Origin: Cellvibrionales bacterium
GTDB lineage: Bacteria; Pseudomonadota; Gammaproteobacteria; Pseudomonadales; JAHEIH01
Direction: 5' to 3'
Assembly (NCBI GenBank): GCA_024639455.1
Contig: JAHEIH010000007.1
Coordinates: 1-45,018, forward strand
Length of the DNA: 45,018 nucleotides
Both the position numbers and the translations under genes were made by a program. Shown here one piece after another: positions 32,089 to 39,741 of the stretch. Each line of letters starts with the position of its first letter. Position 1 is the stretch's first letter. The notes beneath the pieces were generated by a model that was not told the DNA's origin, made no database searches, and worked only from the letters and a program-made list of their open reading frames with translations.

Positions 32089-32319
32089 CTAGCCGAGCTT
32101 GGTTTGTTTGGCTTCTTTAATGTATTCATCAACACGCGCGGGCAGGATGTATCCACTTGCCTGTGCCATTTTTGCGGTAGCCGATACTTTCGCCACGTAA
32201 TCTTTACGAGAGGGGTACATTTCAGCCAGTTTTTCCGCGCTAAAAGGTTCTGTGACATCTGCCGTCGTAGCGAGGGTCGCACCGGCGAGAAGCGTTTTAT
32301 TAAAATCACGTCTGTTCAT
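32089..32319 (-). CDS. Small Tat-exported protein of unknown function
   Basis: A 76-aa protein beginning MNRRDFNKTLLAGATLATTA, a textbook twin-arginine signal (RRDFNK plus hydrophobic stretch). Only about 50 residues would remain outside, with the pattern SAEKLAEMYPSRKDYVAKV followed by ASGYILPARVDEYI. That pattern recalls the last ~50 residues of large alpha/beta-hydrolase-domain proteins, but no hydrolase domain is present. It is either a genuine small periplasmic protein or a stub left by deletion. AAGGGA lies 6 nt before ATG 32319, and a terminator follows, so the gene looks functional. Divergent from the solute-binding protein gene. Confidence 0.65.
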   Translation of the reverse strand: MNRRDFNKTLLAGATLATTADVTEPFSAEKLAEMYPSRKDYVAKVSATAKMAQASGYILPARVDEYIKEAKQTKLG

Positions 32320-32537
32320 TGTTATTCCCTTGTTTTTATTTGGCTTTTTTGCCTTGTGCGGCGATGATTTGCCGACGCTATGGCCGCATCGCGACCGAAT
32401 GGATGTTTGCTTGCAGAGAGTGTTCCAATCTTTGACGGGTTTTGTCATGTTGCGGATGTTATGTTTTCTCAGGTTATCTATATCCCGCAAAAATTTGTTT
32501 TATTATCTAGCCATACCTTGAATAAGAGATGAGCCAC

Positions 32538-33842
32538 ATGTTGAAGAAATGTTTAGCCTCGTTGGCTTTAGCAGGCAGTACCTACCTACCCCTCGCCGAG
32601 GCGGCCGAGCTCGTTGTGGCGACCGTTAACAACGATCACATGATTGAAATGCAAAAGCTGTCGCCCGAGTTTGAAAAGGCTCACCCAGGCACCACCCTAA
32701 AATGGGTGACCTTAGAAGAGGGTATGCTGCGCCAACGCGTTACAACGGATATCGCCACCAAGGGTGGTCAGTTCGACGTGATGACGATTGGCGTCTACGA
32801 GGCGCCTATCTGGGCTAGCAAGGGGTGGTTATCGGCCCTAGATTTTGGTGCTGACTACGACGTGGACGATTTGTTGCCGACGGTGCGCGGTGCACTGTCC
32901 TATAAAGGCGCCATGCACGCCGCGCCATTCTATGGCGAATCTTCGATGGTGATGTACCGCAAAGACCTCACCGAGGCGGCGGGCATCTCACTAGCCCAAC
33001 GCCCCACATGGAGCGAGATTGAAAGCGCGGCGGCCGCAATTCATAACCCTGAAGAGGGGGTGTATGGCATTTGTTTGCGCGGCAAAGCGGGTTGGGGCGA
33101 AAACATTGCTGTTTTTTCCACCATGGTTAACGCCTTTGGCGGCCAGTGGTTTGGCATGGATTGGAAACCCCAGATGCAAACCCCGGCGTGGAGGGATGCG
33201 TTAAATTTGTATGTTAACTTGCTGCAAAAATATGGCCCGCCGGGTTCCACCTCTAATGGCTTTAATGAATTGCTAGCCCTTACCAGCGAAGGTAAGTGTG
33301 GCATATGGGTAGACGCGACCATTGCGGCCAGTTCCTTGACTAACCCTAAGAAGTCCAAGGTGGCGGATAAGATCGCCTTTGCTCAGGCACCTAAGCAAGT
33401 CACTGAGAACGGTGCTAATTGGCTGTGGTCGTGGGCGCTAGCGGTGCCTTCCTCGTCCAACAAAAAGGCTGAAGCAAAGGCGTTTATCGAGTGGGCAACT
33501 AGCAAACAGTATATAGAGTTAGTGGGTGAAACGCTCGGCTGGGGGTTTGTACCGACCGGTACGCGTCAGTCGACGTATGAAAATCCCGAGTTCCTCAAAA
33601 ACGCCTTATTCGCTAGTGCCGAGTTACAGGCGATTGAGAGCGCCGATCCAAAAAACAACGCCATGAATCCTACCCCTTATGAAGGGATTCAGTTTGTCGC
33701 CATTCCCGAATTTCAAGCGATTGGAACTACCACGGGGCAGATGGTGGCGGCAGCGTTAGCTGGTAGTAAAACCGTCGACCAAGCCCTGCAGTATTCTCAG
33801 CGTATGGCTGACCGGCAGATGCGTCGAGGACGTTATTATTAA
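32538..33842 (+). CDS. Extracellular solute-binding protein, sugar/polyol ABC type
   Basis: A 434-aa family 1 binding protein. The signal peptide runs to about LAEAAE, followed by the periplasmic core with QFDVMTIGVYEAPIWASKGWL, AAPFYGESSMVMYRKD and WSWALAVPSSSNKK, resembling sorbitol/mannitol binders. ATG 32538 is preferred to 32529 because the AAGAG/GATGAG site is too near the earlier codon. No permease or ATPase gene accompanies it, so it is an orphan receptor or works with a transporter encoded elsewhere. No sigma54 site was found upstream. Confidence 0.85.
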   Translation: MLKKCLASLALAGSTYLPLAEAAELVVATVNNDHMIEMQKLSPEFEKAHPGTTLKWVTLEEGMLRQRVTTDIATKGGQFDVMTIGVYEAPIWASKGWLSALDFGADYDVDDLLPTVRGALSYKGAMHAAPFYGESSMVMYRKDLTEAAGISLAQRPTWSEIESAAAAIHNPEEGVYGICLRGKAGWGENIAVFSTMVNAFGGQWFGMDWKPQMQTPAWRDALNLYVNLLQKYGPPGSTSNGFNELLALTSEGKCGIWVDATIAASSLTNPKKSKVADKIAFAQAPKQVTENGANWLWSWALAVPSSSNKKAEAKAFIEWATSKQYIELVGETLGWGFVPTGTRQSTYENPEFLKNALFASAELQAIESADPKNNAMNPTPYEGIQFVAIPEFQAIGTTTGQMVAAALAGSKTVDQALQYSQRMADRQMRRGRYY

Positions 33843-33854
33843 AGACACAGCTAG

Positions 33855-33893
33855 TTGTTAAAAAAGTCCTTTTTATGACGCTTTTTTTAACAA
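33855..33893 (+). terminator. AT-rich inverted repeat after the binding-protein gene
   Basis: TTGTTAAAAAAG (33855-33866) pairs with CTTTTTTTAACAA (33881-33893) with one bulged T, 13 nt after the stop codon. It is likely a terminator or 3'-end hairpin. Confidence 0.5.
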
Positions 33894-33898
33894 AAGGC

Positions 33899-33926
33899 TT
33901 GCCCCGAAAATTTTTTTGAGTATCAT
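33899..33926 (+). promoter_or_regulatory. Candidate sigma70 promoter of tRNA-Lys
   Basis: TTGCCC and TATCAT are separated by 16 bp and followed by a GC-rich ATGCGCC discriminator typical of stable RNA promoters. The expected start is near 33933, 36 nt before the mature tRNA. Confidence 0.5.
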
Positions 33927-33968
33927 ATGCGCCTCTTCCGGGGCATACAGGTTTCGGCAAGACTACCA

Positions 33969-34044
33969 GGGTCGTTAGCTCAGCTGGTAGAGCAGTTGGC
34001 TTTTAACCAATTGGTCGCAGGTTCGAATCCTGCACGACCCACCA
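33969..34044 (+). tRNA. tRNA-Lys (anticodon TTT)
   Basis: A complete cloverleaf of 76 nt including an encoded CCA end. The acceptor GGGTCGT pairs with ACGACCC, the D-arm is GCTC..GAGC, the anticodon loop CTTTTAA carries TTT at 34002-34004, and the T-loop is GGTTCGAATCC. A terminator follows at 34054-34084. Confidence 0.97.
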
Positions 34045-34053
34045 AACAAACAA

Positions 34054-34084
34054 AAAGGCTCGCCAAGTGGCGGGCCTTTTTTTT
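34054..34084 (+). terminator. Intrinsic terminator of tRNA-Lys
   Basis: AAAGGCTCGCC (34054-34064) pairs with GGCGGGCCTTT (34069-34079), with one G-T pair, and is followed by Ts. Confidence 0.88.
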
Positions 34085-34129
34085 GAGGGGTGGATTGACG
34101 TACAGAGATGAGGACCTGCAAGGTTCGAC

Positions 34130-34153
34130 AATAAATCGCTAAGCTGATTTATT
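34130..34153. repeat. Inverted repeat in the tRNA-downstream scar
   Basis: Perfect 8-bp arms AATAAATC and GATTTATT surround 8 nt. It lies between the intact tRNA and the tRNA fragment. Function unknown; possibly a remnant of an integrated element. Confidence 0.45.
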
Positions 34154-34186
34154 GGACAACGGCGCGAAGCAACGTTGCCCCAAGGG

Positions 34187-34215
34187 TTACAATCGGAGAT
34201 GCAATCCGATTGTAA
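34187..34215. repeat. Perfect 10-bp inverted repeat next to the tRNA fragment
   Basis: TTACAATCGG (34187-34196) and CCGATTGTAA (34206-34215) surround a 9-nt loop and end 2 nt before the tRNA-Lys fragment. It could be a recombinase-type site or a small RNA hairpin. The gap 34045-34348 holds only the tRNA terminator, these repeats, the tRNA fragment and its terminator. Confidence 0.5.
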
Positions 34216-34217
34216 TC

Positions 34218-34236
34218 AATCCTGCACGACCCATCA
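34218..34236 (+). pseudogene. 3' fragment of tRNA-Lys (possible att-site remnant)
   Basis: Sixteen bases, AATCCTGCACGACCCA at 34218-34233, repeat the 3' end of the tRNA-Lys at 34026-34041, 192 bp away; the CCA end is altered to TCA. The 5' T-stem, anticodon and D regions are absent. A terminator follows at once. It fits the duplicated end left by a tRNA-integrating element or a decayed second tRNA copy. Confidence 0.65.
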
Positions 34237-34244
34237 TATATTTC

Positions 34245-34273
34245 AAGGAGTTGCTAAGGCAGCTCCTTTTTTT
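34245..34273 (+). terminator. Intrinsic terminator after the tRNA fragment
   Basis: AAGGAGTTGC (34245-34254) pairs with GCAGCTCCTT (34259-34268) with one G-T pair, followed by a T-run. It is plausibly the original terminator of a lost or displaced tRNA gene. Confidence 0.8.
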
Positions 34274-34348
34274 GCCTCGAATTTCTCATTCTGGGCTCTA
34301 CACCTTAAACGGCATCCCCGTTAATAATGAAGAACCGAGCCGGCCTAA

Positions 34349-35017
34349 CTACCCTTCGCGTGCGCGCTTGGGTGATCCTTCGAGCCCTGCCAGCATCTTA
34401 TCTGAGCCTTGAATCTTCATCTCAAATTTGCTGTCGACGGTGGTGTAGTCGTAGTAACCCATGCGGGCTATAGGGCGTGCTTTGAGGATATCAAGTAAGC
34501 CGTTACCATCGATATATTCGTCTTTAATATGGACGCCAATCACACGGCCAAACACGACTTCAGCGCTGCCCATTTTACCGTTGCCCGGGAAGGAGACGGT
34601 TTGAAGGTATTCGCACTCGAAGCAGATGGGTGAGTCGTCAACTAATGAAACGCCTATCTTGTTTGCTTCGCGCTTTTTCAAACCCGCCATGTCGAACTCG
34701 TCGACTTCTGGCGGCACTTCCTGCGCTGAGGTATTAACCGCCTCGCGCAGATCGTAAGTTGCCATGCTCCAGCCAAACACCCCTGTTTCTTGGGCAAACG
34801 CCACACTGTCTTTGTAGGCGCCAACGGTGGAGTGGTTGGCCGAAAACATCACGATCGGCGGGTCAAAGGTGACATTGGTGAACTGGCTGTAGGGGGCCAA
34901 GTTATCAATGCCATCTTTATTTCGAGTAGAAATCCACCCAATAGGTCTTGGTACCACACAAGACTTAAAGGGATCGTGTGGGAGGCCGTGATCGGTAAAG
35001 CCGGGTTCGTAAAACAT
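34349..35017 (-). CDS. Flavin reductase-like / FMN-binding split-barrel protein
   Basis: A 222-aa split-barrel flavoprotein. The N-terminal VVPRPIGWISTRNKDGIDNLAPYSQFTNV segment is the FMN-binding signature of the flavin reductase-like family, and the C-terminal half carries the second barrel strand set. It could supply reduced FMN or act as an FMN-dependent oxidoreductase. GAGGAG lies about 11 nt before the ATG, a long spacing. Downstream gene of a two-gene operon with the shikimate-dehydrogenase-like protein. Role in the ring pathway is inferred only from the shared sigma54 promoter. Confidence 0.82.
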   Translation of the reverse strand: MFYEPGFTDHGLPHDPFKSCVVPRPIGWISTRNKDGIDNLAPYSQFTNVTFDPPIVMFSANHSTVGAYKDSVAFAQETGVFGWSMATYDLREAVNTSAQEVPPEVDEFDMAGLKKREANKIGVSLVDDSPICFECEYLQTVSFPGNGKMGSAEVVFGRVIGVHIKDEYIDGNGLLDILKARPIARMGYYDYTTVDSKFEMKIQGSDKMLAGLEGSPKRAREG

Positions 35018-35051
35018 TGAAGTACTCTCTCCTCAAATATCCTTGGTATGT

Positions 35052-35858
35052 TTAGTCGTGCTGCCAAGCTTCAAGCAAGAAGTCACACATCACATCCAAT
35101 ACCGCCACAACCATGGCGTCGCCATCGGCAGTTTGGCAGCCTGCTTCGCGGGCCGCTTTCATCAGTTTAGTCTCGCCATGGCCTGCGACTACGTCGCCAA
35201 CAAACATGCTGGCTTCAAGCAGAGATGTGTCGAATGGCGTGGGGTCGTTGTCATCCATGCCCATGGGGGTGGCGTTAGAGACAATGTCGAAACCTTTCGG
35301 GTTGTTGCTGCCCACGTAAACGCGGTCACCTGCGGTGGGTTTGAGCATATCAACCAGCTTGGCAGAGCGGGCTTCATCGGCGTCGTACACAGCCACCTCA
35401 CCAGCGCCTTGTTCTAGGAAGGAAATCACGATGGCGCTGCCGGCACCGCCAGCGCCAAATACCAGTACCTTGGCGCCTTCAACGGTTGCACCGTTGTCAA
35501 TTTGCGCTTTTACGAACGCGTCGCCATCGGTGGTGTGACCATACCAAGAGCCGTCTTTAAGGCGGCGAACGGCGCTCACCACACCCAGCATACGCGAGGT
35601 TTCAGATACCTTGGCGCACAACTCGTAACCAGTGATTTTGTGGGGCATGGTTAAGCTGTAACCGTCGACATTCTTGGTAGCGTACAAACCGTCTACTGCG
35701 GTCTTCAGATCGCCGTCATGCACCTCCATCGGCAGTGAAATCATGTTCATACCACGTTTGGCCATGTGCTTGCTCAGCCAGTCGGGCGAGCGGGCGTAGA
35801 TGATTGGGTCGCCGAGCAGAGGGTATAGACGGGTACGGCCATTCAAGTTAATAGACAT
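35052..35858 (-). CDS. Shikimate/quinate dehydrogenase-like protein with altered substrate motif
   Basis: A 268-aa protein of the shikimate dehydrogenase fold, with the GAGGAGSAI NADP loop near the middle, catalytic Lys74 in TMPHK and Asp111 in HTTDGDAF. Substrate-site residues differ from AroE: the SxSP pair reads ARSP (first Ser lost), the AVNT segment reads VVSAVRR (Asn replaced by Ser), and NTDG reads TTDG. It is therefore probably not the biosynthetic AroE but a dehydrogenase for another hydroxylated ring. AAGGAG 6 nt before ATG 35858. First gene after a sigma54 promoter, which ties it to the catabolic regulon. Confidence 0.83.
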   Translation of the reverse strand: MSINLNGRTRLYPLLGDPIIYARSPDWLSKHMAKRGMNMISLPMEVHDGDLKTAVDGLYATKNVDGYSLTMPHKITGYELCAKVSETSRMLGVVSAVRRLKDGSWYGHTTDGDAFVKAQIDNGATVEGAKVLVFGAGGAGSAIVISFLEQGAGEVAVYDADEARSAKLVDMLKPTAGDRVYVGSNNPKGFDIVSNATPMGMDDNDPTPFDTSLLEASMFVGDVVAGHGETKLMKAAREAGCQTADGDAMVVAVLDVMCDFLLEAWQHD

Positions 35859-36254
35859 TTAGTGCTCCTTCGAGTCTTTGCAAATGTAGAATGAATGAAT
35901 TGCTTCAATGTAGTGGGCAATACAAGCAATATGCACGCCACCTGAAATAGTGGATTAGGTTAATGTGACAAGATCATAACATATTGAAATATATAGCTTT
36001 GTCTTTTTTTCTGCCTTTGTTGTTAGGCCCAATGTGTTTGGCGTTGTTTTTGGTAGCGACATAAAGGCAATAGCTGCGTTTTGTAGAAACAGTCAGTCCA
36101 GTGAGTGATTTATCACGTACAACTAGCCACCAATCGTTTAGTTTTACGAGTACGGTAAGACAAGCGAGTTAAAAGCACGTATATTAGTGTCTATTAATTT
36201 GTGCACTGTTACCCTTGCGCTGCCCATCTGACAATGAACTGTTAATAAAGAGAT
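35859..36254. other. 396-bp intergenic region between divergent genes
   Basis: AT-richer than its flanks. On the minus strand it holds the sigma54 promoter for the shikimate-dehydrogenase-like operon. On the plus strand only the AAAGAG site of the TonB receptor gene is clear. I found no sigma54 site or convincing sigma70 promoter facing the receptor, and no small open reading frame with a ribosome binding site. Confidence 0.5.
35925..35940 (-). promoter_or_regulatory. Sigma54 promoter for the shikimate-dehydrogenase-like operon
   Basis: The minus strand reads TGGCGTGCATATTGCT, with exact GG-N10-GC and TTGCT. The predicted start is near 35914, 56 nt before the ATG. Confidence 0.83.
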
Positions 36255-38309
36255 ATGGACAAATTAACGTCGAGAGCCATTTTTGTAGGTTTTTTCAGTA
36301 TGTTGCCCTTGGCGACCGCTGTGGCATCAGCCGCAGGCATTGACGAAATCTTCGTCACCGCCTCGCGTGCACCCCAGACAGTGCAATCCTTGGCAGGTAA
36401 CGCCTTTGCGCTTGATAGCGATACGCTGACTAATACAGCTCACCAACACATTCAGCAAGCGTTGATTAAAGTGCCAGGCGTAAGCATGCACCGCAATGAC
36501 GGGATGGAATATTTACCAGCCATTCGTTCACCCGTGCTGTCTGGTGCGGGTGCCTGCGGCAGTTATTTGATGGCGGAAGATGGCATTCCTTTGCGTCCGG
36601 CGGGTTTTTGTAACGTCAATGAGTTATTTGAATCTCATACCGAACAGGCCGCTCGTATCGAGGTTATTCGCGGTCCTGCCAATGTTATGTATGGTTCCAA
36701 TGCGTTGCATGGCGTGATTAACGTATTAACGCCTGAGGTGGCTGAAGATGTCGCGTCGTTGAGTGTCGAGACGGGGCCCAATGCCTACAAACGCCTCAAG
36801 TTGACCGTCGGAAACGAACAGCATCTATTGGCGATCACAGGGTTGTCAAGTGATTCGTTTCGCGACGAAAGCGGCGTCGACCAGCAAAAGCTAACCTACA
36901 AAAATCGTTTCATTGTTAATGACGTCGTGGTCACCTCCGCGCTGTCGGCGGTGAATTTGAATCAGGAAACGGCTGGTTATATTTCGGGTACCGATGTCTA
37001 CAAAGACAAGGCGCTGGCGGCTACCAACCCCAACCCTGAGGCTTATCGCGATGCACGTGCGGTGAGAGTTTGGAGTCGTATTGAAAAGCAGATGGATGGC
37101 GCCAGTTGGATCGTTACGCCCTACATGCGCTACAGCAAGATGGACTTTTTACAGCACTTTTTGCCCGGCACGCCGTTGGAGCAAAACGGCCAGTCCAGCG
37201 TTGGCGTGCAGTCTTTGTATAAAATGGCCGAGGCCGATTACACCCTGAGTATGGGGCTAGATGCCGAGGTAACCAACGGTTGGTTAAAGCAGACGCAAGA
37301 AAACCCCACCGTAGGTTCGGCCTTTTTAGTGGGCACGATACCGCAAGGTAAGCATTACGACTACGAGGTGAAAGCCACCCAATTGGCGCCGTTTGTGCAA
37401 GTGGATTGGGCGCCGACCGATGCCGCTACTGTTTCCGCGGGGGTGCGCTACGAGCGCATGTCATACGACTATGACAACCTAATGGTCGATGGCCGCACTC
37501 GTGAGGACGGTACGACCTGTGGATTCGGTGGATGTCGTTACACGCGCCCCGCCGATTCGCGTGATGATTTCAGCAATTGGTCCCCTTTTGTGGGGGGATT
37601 GATTAATGTCAGCCCGCAAGTGCAGTTGTTTGCCAATCTCGCTGAAGGCTTCCGCGCTCCCCAGGCTGTCGAATTGTACCGATTGCAGCGTGCGCAACAA
37701 ATCGCTGATTTGGACTCGGAAAAGCTGCGCAGCCTTGAAGTGGGCACGCGTGGAGGTTTTGATGCCCTTAGCTACGAGCTGACCCTGTATACCATGCAGA
37801 AGGACAATGTCATTTTCCGCGATAGCGACTTTTTCAATGTCAGTAACGGCAAAACCAGCCACAAAGGCCTTGAGTTAGCGCTGCGCTATCAGTTTAACCC
37901 GCAGTGGGATGTGTCTTGGGCGGGCAGTCTAGCTCGTCATCAATACGAGAATTCAGATCTGTCGTCGGACATCGAGATTGCTGGTAATGATGTGGATACC
38001 GCACCTAAACAGTTTGGTGTGGTGGACCTAGGTTGGCAGCCCTCAGCGAGCAGCCGTTATGCGCTGGAGTGGGTCTATACGGGCGCATACTTTACAGATC
38101 CCGAAAACGAACACCGCTACGACGGTCACGACCTGTTAAACCTACGTGCCCACTGGGCAATCAATGAGCAATTGAAGCTGTCAGCTCGCTTGCTTAATGC
38201 GCTGGATACGCGCTACGCGGAACGTGCTGATTATTCAAGCTTCGGAGGCGACCGATACTTTCCTGGGGCGCCGCGTAGTTTGTATGTCTCGCTGAATATC
38301 GCTTGGTAA
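36255..38309 (+). CDS. TonB-dependent outer-membrane receptor
   Basis: A 684-aa TonB-dependent receptor. The signal peptide ends near ASAAG, then comes a TonB-box-like DEIFVTASR, a plug domain with VPGVSMHRNDG and RIEVIRGPANVMYGSNALHGVINV, and a C-terminal beta-barrel ending in a terminal aromatic (NIAW), the usual outer-membrane signature. A Cys-containing plug loop (CGSY..GFCN) and barrel loop (CGFGGC) may form disulphides. The ligand is unknown. It may serve uptake for the flanking catabolic genes, but it has no visible sigma54 promoter. Confidence 0.92.
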   Translation: MDKLTSRAIFVGFFSMLPLATAVASAAGIDEIFVTASRAPQTVQSLAGNAFALDSDTLTNTAHQHIQQALIKVPGVSMHRNDGMEYLPAIRSPVLSGAGACGSYLMAEDGIPLRPAGFCNVNELFESHTEQAARIEVIRGPANVMYGSNALHGVINVLTPEVAEDVASLSVETGPNAYKRLKLTVGNEQHLLAITGLSSDSFRDESGVDQQKLTYKNRFIVNDVVVTSALSAVNLNQETAGYISGTDVYKDKALAATNPNPEAYRDARAVRVWSRIEKQMDGASWIVTPYMRYSKMDFLQHFLPGTPLEQNGQSSVGVQSLYKMAEADYTLSMGLDAEVTNGWLKQTQENPTVGSAFLVGTIPQGKHYDYEVKATQLAPFVQVDWAPTDAATVSAGVRYERMSYDYDNLMVDGRTREDGTTCGFGGCRYTRPADSRDDFSNWSPFVGGLINVSPQVQLFANLAEGFRAPQAVELYRLQRAQQIADLDSEKLRSLEVGTRGGFDALSYELTLYTMQKDNVIFRDSDFFNVSNGKTSHKGLELALRYQFNPQWDVSWAGSLARHQYENSDLSSDIEIAGNDVDTAPKQFGVVDLGWQPSASSRYALEWVYTGAYFTDPENEHRYDGHDLLNLRAHWAINEQLKLSARLLNALDTRYAERADYSSFGGDRYFPGAPRSLYVSLNIAW

Positions 38310-38331
38310 TTATCGTCTAAAAGATTGGGCG

Positions 38332-38359
38332 TTTAGCCAAAACACGCATACAATATAAT
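38332..38359 (+). promoter_or_regulatory. Candidate sigma70 promoter of the MFS gene
   Basis: TTTAGC and an exact TATAAT (38354-38359) are separated by 16 bp. The expected start, near 38366, coincides with the base of the hairpin that holds the ribosome binding site. Confidence 0.45.
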
Positions 38360-38364
38360 GCCTT

Positions 38365-38381
38365 GCGGATCGAGGATCCGC
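38365..38381 (+). promoter_or_regulatory. 5' hairpin carrying the Shine-Dalgarno sequence of the MFS gene
   Basis: GCGGATC-GAG-GATCCGC forms a perfect 7-bp stem. The ribosome-binding GAGGA (38372-38376) spans the loop and the first stem bases, 6 nt before the TTG start at 38383. It could limit translation or stabilise the mRNA 5' end. Confidence 0.45.
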
Positions 38382-38382
38382 T

Positions 38383-39741
38383 TTGCTTTTGAGTTTGCTT
38401 ATGCGTGCGGTACTGCTGCCTCTTTTTTCACTGTTTATCTGTCTGGCCTTGGTTAGTGGGGGCAGCTCGTATCTGATAACCCTGATCGGTATTGAGTTGG
38501 GTGCGCAGGGCGTGCAGCCCATGCATGTTGGTTATGTTATGAGCTGCTATTCAGTGGGCTTCGTCCTCGGTAGTATCTTTACCCCCAAATTATTGCTAAA
38601 AGTAGGCCACATCCGTGCCTTTGCCGCGCTGGCCAGCGTGGTGGGGATGACGGCGATCAGCTACCCCATCAACAACGACATCTTCTTTTGGGCACTGTTG
38701 CGTGGCATCGGTGGTTTCTTTATCGCCGGTTTATACATTGTTATTGAGAGCTGGTTTAGTGCCTCGACCGACGCCAAGAACCGCTCTACGGTATTTTCGT
38801 TTTATCTGTTGGCCACCTATTCCGCGTCGGCCATTGGTCAGTTATTCATCGGTAAGGGCGTCGAATTGGGTGCCTATATCGCCTTTACCATTGGCGGCAT
38901 GATGATCTTCGCCTCCAGTATTCCGCTATCGATTTCAAGCCGTCAGTCGCCTTCGCTGGATAAGTCATCATCCATGAGTCCGTTCCGCTTAGCAAAGCGT
39001 GCACTATTGGGCCTAGTGGGCGCTGTTGCGGGTGGTTTTATGCTTGGCGCATTCTACGGTTTGATCCCGTTGTACAGCACTATGACGGGTTTAACGTCGC
39101 ATGATATTGGTAAACTGATGTCTATCTCGGTGACCTTGGCAATGCTGTGTGCATGGCCCATTGGATGGTTGGCAGACCGAATTCCGCGCAGTGTTGTACT
39201 GCTTGGCTTAGTGGTTGTTAGCGGTACAGCAGCACTTTTTGTGCTGTTGTTTGGATCAAGCGTGGTATCAATCATTTTTGTTTGTGCGCCGGTGATAATG
39301 GCGTGTAGTGCCTCGATTTACTCCATCTCTGTTGCCATTACCCAGGACTTAGTAGACAACGAAGAGCGCATTGCCGCCTCGTCAACGTTGTTGATGGCCT
39401 ACGGTTTTGGCAGTATCTTGGGTCCCATGATTGGCTCGTGGACGATGCAGAATATTGGCCCCGGTGCCCTGTTCGCCTGCTTTATTGCCGTATTGACTGG
39501 ATTGGGCCTATTTACTCTCTATCGCCAAGCACGTCAGGCGCCTATTCCTGTCGAGTACCAAGACCAGTTTGTACCCTTGATTCCCGAGGTGCAAGTCAAT
39601 GCCGAGCTGATTCCGCTTGAGTCTGAAAACATGGCCGATGACACCGATTCGGCGGATCAGGCGCCTGTAGTAGCAGAGCAACCCCTGGCAGAAGAGCCCG
39701 TTACCGAGCTAGATGGCACAAAAAAAGAGGCACAGGGCTAG
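38383..39741 (+). CDS. Major facilitator superfamily transporter
   Basis: A 452-aa inner-membrane protein with about 12 hydrophobic segments, a GSIFTPKLL loop, RGIGGFFIAGLY, and the WLADRIPR motif after the sixth/seventh helix. The last ~55 residues are hydrophilic and acidic and look disordered. The TTG at 38383 has the only good Shine-Dalgarno sequence; the ATG at 38401 has none, and starting there would lose six hydrophobic residues. The substrate is unknown. Confidence 0.85.
   Translation: MLLSLLMRAVLLPLFSLFICLALVSGGSSYLITLIGIELGAQGVQPMHVGYVMSCYSVGFVLGSIFTPKLLLKVGHIRAFAALASVVGMTAISYPINNDIFFWALLRGIGGFFIAGLYIVIESWFSASTDAKNRSTVFSFYLLATYSASAIGQLFIGKGVELGAYIAFTIGGMMIFASSIPLSISSRQSPSLDKSSSMSPFRLAKRALLGLVGAVAGGFMLGAFYGLIPLYSTMTGLTSHDIGKLMSISVTLAMLCAWPIGWLADRIPRSVVLLGLVVVSGTAALFVLLFGSSVVSIIFVCAPVIMACSASIYSISVAITQDLVDNEERIAASSTLLMAYGFGSILGPMIGSWTMQNIGPGALFACFIAVLTGLGLFTLYRQARQAPIPVEYQDQFVPLIPEVQVNAELIPLESENMADDTDSADQAPVVAEQPLAEEPVTELDGTKKEAQG

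Noticed and set aside
36030-36056. Possible sigma54 site facing the TonB receptor (TGGCGTTGTTTTTGG)
   Set aside because: The invariant GC of the -12 box is GG here, so the key contact is missing.
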